A stretch of DNA of 64,000 bases, from contig CM043953.1 of NCBI GenBank assembly GCA_014529385.2, positions 77,306,872-77,370,871 on the forward strand, written 5' to 3'. Within the stretch, counting starts at the first letter, position 1, and the number at the start of each line of letters is the position of its first letter. This document shows positions 59,420 to 64,000 of this stretch, one piece after another. The notes beneath the pieces are model-generated. The model made no database searches, was not told where the DNA came from, and saw only the letters and a list, made by a program, of their open reading frames with translations. The DNA comes from Adiantum capillus-veneris (Eukaryota > Streptophyta > Polypodiopsida > Polypodiales > Pteridaceae). The translations under genes were made by a program, and so were the position numbers.

Positions 59420-60440
59420 TAGCATTTTTTACAGATTAGCTGAGAAACTGAGTTCTAACTACCCAAATGACTTGAAAATTGAAATAAGAACTTAAAAGGG
59501 ACTAGGGAAGCCATGCATGTGTCCACAGTAGGTTTTTGGCTGAAAAATAAGCATGTACACATCCTACGCGTAGGATGTCTACCTTGTCTGATTTTGATGA
59601 AACTTGACAGGCTTGTGGCCCTTGTCCTGTGCAACATGGCTATGTACTTGGAATTTGGTTTGGACATCAAAAAGTGCAATTTTGAGTAGATTTAGGCTTT
59701 TGGCTCACAAAATGGGTAGGATGTCCTATATGGATGGGCAAATGATATCCAATTGGATTGAAATTTGATATATAAGCTTCTTATATCATGTTAAAGACTC
59801 CCATGATGTCAATTCCTACACAGAAGGTCAATATGACCTTGGAGACATGCTACGCATAGGATGTCTACTTTCTCAAAATGACTTGATTTGGTTATGTGGG
59901 TAGCCCTTAGCATGTAGAACATGGCCATGTTCTTAGATTTTGATTTGGATAAGTATTGGTGTTGCTAGGAGCATGTGTAGTGTTTTTAGGCTCAGAAAAG
60001 TGCATCTTTGATATTTTGGGCCAAATGTGATGGTTCTGGCTTGAAATTTTATATATGAGCTTGTGAAGATGTTATAAAGATATGTGGAACTCAAAAACAC
60101 GAGCTGGAGGTCAAATAGGGCATTTAGACATCCTATGCGTAGGATGTCTATTTCACTATTTTTCATATGTGACTCCACAGTTAGCTTGGAATGTGCTAAT
60201 GAGTATATTGTGCAAGTTTCATGTGATTTGGACTAGTTTTGGTAGGTCTATGATCCTTTATTTCCTCTATGCTCTGACTTTCCGTTTTTTGATGCATATG
60301 AGGCCAACTCTTGTCCAAATGTGATGAAACTTGATGGCTAGCATGTATAAGCTATGTAGAAGTTGTGTATGAGGTGAGACATGGAGTTGGGTGCCCAAAC
60401 ATGGCCTTGAGACATCCTACGCGTAGGATGTCTCTTGATG
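59420..60440. repeat. 284-bp tandem repeat with conserved palindrome
   Basis: A palindrome (ACATCCTACGCGTAGGATGT or close) occurs at 59559-59578, 59844-59865, 60127-60148 and 60411-60432, that is every 283-287 bp. The sequence between is alignable but diverged (for example GAAATTTGATATATAAGCTT and GAAATTTTATATATGAGCTT). Confidence 0.9.
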
Positions 60441-61195
60441 AATTCTTTTGGAGAAGTGCTACTAGTATATGCCCTTAGTCCCCCCTGAGTCCCCTTTAAG
60501 ACTTATTTCAATAGAAAAGTCAAAAAGATAGATAGAAACTCCCTATTTGTCTTTCAGAGCCTCTGAGTCGTTTTCTGACTCTTGGAGTGCTTTTTGGCTA
60601 TGAAATTTCTTGATGCTAGTCTCCATAGCTTCATGGTTCCTTGGGGAACCTTGCCATATGGTTTTTGTTGGCTTTGGCTTCACCGGAGCTCCGTTTGGCA
60701 ATTTGTCGCTCTGGAAGCGTCCATGGTTGCATTTGCATGTCGTCGATGACTTGTGGTGGTCTACCACCATAGGACTTGGTTGTTGATGGTCTAGCAAAGC
60801 CGCTCGTGAAGTTTGGTGGCAAACGGACATCCAGTTTGTCCGTGAGAGCTAGTTGACGCTTTGTGTGTCCGATGCCATTTCTAAAGCTTAATCCCGCTTC
60901 GGGTCGCCTTATGGCCATGTGGGATATATAGCCTTGTAGAGCATGTCGAGATGCTCCTACCCATGAGTTTTGGTAGCATTTGGGCGACTTTCCACCGATT
61001 TACCACTTGGTGGCCTCTTGCAGGGCTCTAGGGCTTTTCCCGTGGTTTTTTGCCGCCTTTGTGCATTCAAGAGTGGTCTCCTAGGCTAGGGTAAACCCCC
61101 TATGAAACCTTATTTCTATTGGGTTAGCCGTTAGGTGGCTACCTCTACCTGTAGGTCTCTACTGCCCGTTTCCTGTGTGAACCCTACACTAGTTT
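60441..61195 (-). other. Unassigned sequence
   Basis: Two overlapping minus-strand frames (60918-60631 and 60830-60543) are open for 95 codons each but show no domain. GC content is visibly higher than in neighbours at 60600-61150. Confidence 0.35.
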
Positions 61196-61546
61196 TCACG
61201 ATAAAACATCAAACATACGCGAAAAGCTCAAGGTGGTGAGCCTACCTCTCATATCTAGAGCCTGTCGGGTTATCTTTTTTACTCCCTTGGTTGTTGATTT
61301 AACTGTGTTCTTCTGTTGACTTCTGTTGTTGTATTGTGGTTTGTATGCCATGTCACCTCTATCCTTCCGTTCCCATACTTGTTTTTCGCGTGTTGCTAAC
61401 CTTGATCTATTCACTGTGGTCTGTGTTGTCTTATTTTTGTAGTGAACATGGTTGGCAGTTCCCTGGTTGTTCTCCATGGGTATCGTGTTGTGCTTTATTG
61501 GCACCCATCCTTTTTGTTCTTTATCTAGTGATGGTGATGCTATCAT
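61196..61546 (-). pseudogene. Basic, low-complexity continuation of the retropepsin-like frame
   Basis: 116 codons, rich in Lys, Gln, Asn and Thr, beginning right after the stop that ends the retropepsin-like frame. No family recognised; it may be the tail of that protein. Confidence 0.3.
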
Positions 61547-62125
61547 CTAGTTCTGCCGGGTTGGTTGAGTAAAGACTACCACCTGTTGTTCTTGTGCATG
61601 TTGAATTTCGACTGTATCAGAATTCCAATCTATCTGCACATTATACTCTTTCTGCCAAGGTTGTCCCAACAACATGGGGTGTAGTATGCTCGCATCCTCA
61701 ACCACATAAAACTTATAGGGATAAACATATTGATGTATTTGTACATGCAATATTGTCCAGCCCAATGTTCCTAGCGAATGTGATGTACTACTTTTCAGCA
61801 CTTGTTGAGTAGGATGGAGTTGTTCCTCAAGCTTGAGCTGTTTATATAATTTGTCAGAGATCAAATTTGCTTGAGCTTCGGAATCAAGCAATGTCGTCGA
61901 TTCAACTTGATTGCTACCCACTTTGACTGCAATTATTGGTTCCACTGTGTTTCCATCAAAATTTGTTAATCGAATAGCATTTATTCGCAACGGTGATCCA
62001 CTTTGTTGTTGTTGTCGTAGAAGCCTTCTTTTTGCAATGCATTCTTTTGCTTCTGCTTGTGCTTCTTCTCGTACCCTCTATTTCTCCTTCATCCATTGTT
62101 TTTCTTGATGGATTTGTTGAAGCAT
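61547..62125 (-). pseudogene. Retropepsin-like protein 3' of integrase (element F)
   Basis: A frame beginning with MLQQIHQEKQWMKEK at about 62125, overlapping the 3' end of the integrase frame by about 37 bp in another frame, then a TAG near 62075, a basic Gln/Arg/Glu helix and an open frame 61990-61547. The latter has LTNFDGNTVEPIIAVKVGS, the catalytic-site region TTLLDSEAQANLIS (DSE where DSG is expected) and a second half with HPMLLGQPW. These are the marks of retroviral-type aspartic proteases. In the gypsy order the protease should precede reverse transcriptase; here it follows integrase. It could be a separate truncated element or a genuine additional gene. Confidence 0.6.
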
Positions 62126-63597
62126 ATCAGTGGTAAATGATACTTTTTTAACCGACACCCACTAATCCAATTTGGCATTTCTTCTCCTGCCAATGTAACA
62201 AGTTTGACAGTTCCACTTTGTGATAAGTCACTAATCACAAAGGGTCCCATTCCTCGCTTTTTAAGTTTTTTGGCATGTTGCTTCAAAGTATAAACAAGTA
62301 CATAATCACCTGTTTTGAACTCTTTCGTACACACATGCTTGTTAAAAAACTCTTTTTGTCTTCTCTTTTTAGCATAGATCGAAGCTACAGCTCTCAGTCG
62401 AAGTTCATCTAGCTTTTCAAGATCATCTATTCTTGAAGAGAGCTCATGCCCTATCCATTCTAAGCGTTTCGCTACTCGTAGAGTTGGAATCAAAAACTCT
62501 ATGGGTAATATAGCGTGTAGACCAAACAGCATGTTGTATGGTGTGGCTCCGATTGATGTTTTGTAAGCTACCTTGTATGCCCATAGTGTCGAGTGTAATT
62601 GCTCATCCCAGTCTGTCCTTGACTCTGATACAATTTTAGTCAAAACAGTGCATAGTGTTTTATTTGTGGCCTCAGCTTGTCCATTTGCCTGTTGATGATA
62701 TGGAGCAGATTTCCTGTGTATGACCATGAATTCCTCCAACAGGTATTCAATGACTTCATTAAGAAAATTTGTCCCTTGATCACTGACAATTTCTATTGGT
62801 AATCTGTATTGTACAAAGACATTCTCATACAAAAATTGTGCAGTGGTTCTTGCGTGTGATTTTTGTGTTGCTTTGGCTTCAACCCATTTTGCGAGATAGT
62901 CCGTAGCCACAATGATATATTGGGTATGGGTGCGATATGCAGGGGGTGAAATAGGTCCCACAAAATCAATTTCCCATTTTGCAAATGCCCGTGCTCCCAT
63001 CATTGGCCGTAGTGGCATCACATCTCTCTTTATCGGCACCTTAGTGCGCTGACATGTGTCACAATGCTTTAGAAACTCCTCGGCATCCATGTGCAATGTA
63101 GGCCACCATATTCCTGCGGTTAAGATAATTTTTTCCGTCTTATCGCCTGAAAAATGGCCTCCACTAATTCCTCCATGTGTGTGTTCGAGAATCAGCACGT
63201 ATTCACTTTCACTTGCACAGATTCTAAGTTCATTGTTCTTTCTTCTTTTGTAGAGTTGATTTCCAATTAAATTAAAGTCTCGAGCCTCCAACTCTATAGC
63301 CCTTTTTCGCGCTTTTGTTATGTTTTCAGGAAATGTCCTTGTTGTTAAGAAATCAATGATATATGGATTCCATGCAAGTGCAATGGTTACCTGAAACAAT
63401 GTCGCGTGATCCAACGGTCGTTTGGCACTACATATAGTACAATTGTTAACATAAGCATGTGTGTCAGCATACATAGTTGGCCAATAAACTCCTAAGTGTT
63501 TCAATCGTTGGTGCATTTTCATTGTTGAACAATGAAATGCACAATCTTGGATGTGTGCTTCTTCAAGATAACACTCGAATTCCTCTGGTTTATACAT
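62089..63597 (-). CDS. Ty3/gypsy integrase (element F), open frame
   Basis: 502 codons open; inserts retroelement DNA into the genome. Residues about 20-60 hold a first His/Cys zinc-binding region (MHQRLKHLGVYWPTM...CTIC), residues about 140-190 a second (HTHGGISGGHFSGDKT...HCDTC), followed by the catalytic core with WEIDFVGPI, EIVSDQGTNF and QANGQAEATNKTL, giving the D-D-E triad. The C-terminal part has KEFKTGDYVLVY and KRGMGPFVISD, then PNWISGCRLKKYH. The frame is a part of a longer pol: the upstream RNase H (63902 onward) is in another frame. Termination is at 62089. Intact domain by eye, but the element is probably defective. Confidence 0.85.
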   Translation of the reverse strand: MYKPEEFECYLEEAHIQDCAFHCSTMKMHQRLKHLGVYWPTMYADTHAYVNNCTICSAKRPLDHATLFQVTIALAWNPYIIDFLTTRTFPENITKARKRAIELEARDFNLIGNQLYKRRKNNELRICASESEYVLILEHTHGGISGGHFSGDKTEKIILTAGIWWPTLHMDAEEFLKHCDTCQRTKVPIKRDVMPLRPMMGARAFAKWEIDFVGPISPPAYRTHTQYIIVATDYLAKWVEAKATQKSHARTTAQFLYENVFVQYRLPIEIVSDQGTNFLNEVIEYLLEEFMVIHRKSAPYHQQANGQAEATNKTLCTVLTKIVSESRTDWDEQLHSTLWAYKVAYKTSIGATPYNMLFGLHAILPIEFLIPTLRVAKRLEWIGHELSSRIDDLEKLDELRLRAVASIYAKKRRQKEFFNKHVCTKEFKTGDYVLVYTLKQHAKKLKKRGMGPFVISDLSQSGTVKLVTLAGEEMPNWISGCRLKKYHLPLICFNKSIKKNNG

Positions 63598-64000
63598 AAT
63601 CGTAGAATTTGGTCCGAGCCTAGATGGTACAGTCGTCTTGCCATCAACTGAAATTTTTTTGTTTGTCGAAATGTTTGTTGTTTGGATCTGTCCTCCTTGT
63701 TATCAAATCTACCTCCAAAGGAAAGAATGCTAACAATTTCCTGAGACCATTTGGGTATCATTTCAATATTGAAAAGATAAGCATCAGGTTTGTCATCATC
63801 TACTCCTTCAAGAGCTTCCCCGTTTTGTAGCCTTGAAAGATGATCCGCTCGTAGATGAGTTTTAACCTTTTTTACTACCACTGTGAAGTCAAACTCTAGC
63901 AATATAATAAACCAGCGTACAATTCTCCCAGTATTTCATGGTTTATTTACTAGATACAAAAGATCTTGATGATCTGTGAAGAACACAAATTTGTTTGCAA
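63519..64000 (-). pseudogene. Ty3/gypsy RNase H and connection (element F), cut by the window end
   Basis: From the right edge: NKFVFFTDHQDLLYLVNKP, a stop near 63940, then RWFIILLEFDFTVVVKK and HLRADHLSRLQNGE, the end of the RNase H domain, followed by an acidic connection (DDDKPDAYLFNIEMIPKW) and a basic stretch toward the integrase in a different frame. The reverse transcriptase, protease and gag would lie to the right of the window. Confidence 0.8.

Overview
The window looks like nuclear DNA of a land plant with a large, repeat-rich genome. The evidence is a legume-lectin receptor-like kinase with a spliceosomal intron, Ty1/copia elements primed by initiator-Met tRNA, a Tat-like Ty3/gypsy element with two RNase H domains, and a TNP2-type CACTA transposon. 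The species cannot be fixed from the sequence. I see only one plausible host gene; almost everything else is nested, decaying transposable elements and the tandem repeats they carry or generate. No rRNA, tRNA or CRISPR was recognised.

Left third (1-20070). A degenerate plus-strand gypsy gag-protease remnant (LTR end and primer site near 560-580, coding traces 1090-2260) is followed by a degenerate plus-strand copia gag-protease-integrase (2883-4733). A CACTA DNA transposon (4737-17342, 3-bp target duplication AGA) splits that integrase, which resumes at 17346. A minus-strand copia element (4743-9921, LTRs 227 bp, target duplication ACTAC) sits inside the first bases of the CACTA terminus. The CACTA interior holds TTAGG-like simple repeats, a 172-bp satellite whose monomer is mostly a perfect-type palindrome, and decayed TNP2-like and Transposase_24-like genes. 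Copia-type 3' remnants and two small tandem repeats follow (17627-20070).

Middle (20131-24680). A two-exon lectin receptor-like kinase on the minus strand encodes about 695 aa and appears intact. Its 2.25-kb intron lies inside the kinase domain and contains a TTAA-flanked inverted-repeat element that has a relative at 40204-41526.

Centre (25750-38600). Four tandem units of about 1.4 kb are separated by (near-)pure poly-G tracts of up to 45 G (one interrupted); unit ends look like LTR ends (TGTTGG...CAACA). The fourth unit carries a second, older copy of the same copia family (31338-37231). That copy is internally rearranged: it contains a duplicated piece of its own flank, target duplication and LTR.

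Right third (41530-64000). A minus-strand element has an LTR start and polypurine tract at 44492-44505 and encodes an unrecognised, partly coiled-coil protein. A Tat-like gypsy element with 2.7-kb LTRs (47083-58475) splits it. To its right are a 284-bp tandem repeat with a conserved 20-22-bp palindrome (59559-60432), then a retropepsin-like reading frame placed 3' of the integrase of another gypsy element whose RNase H runs off the window end.

Functionally the region is a TE graveyard around a surface-receptor gene. All the pol genes seen have stops or frameshifts, although the reverse transcriptase frame of the second copia copy and the integrase frame at the right edge are still open.
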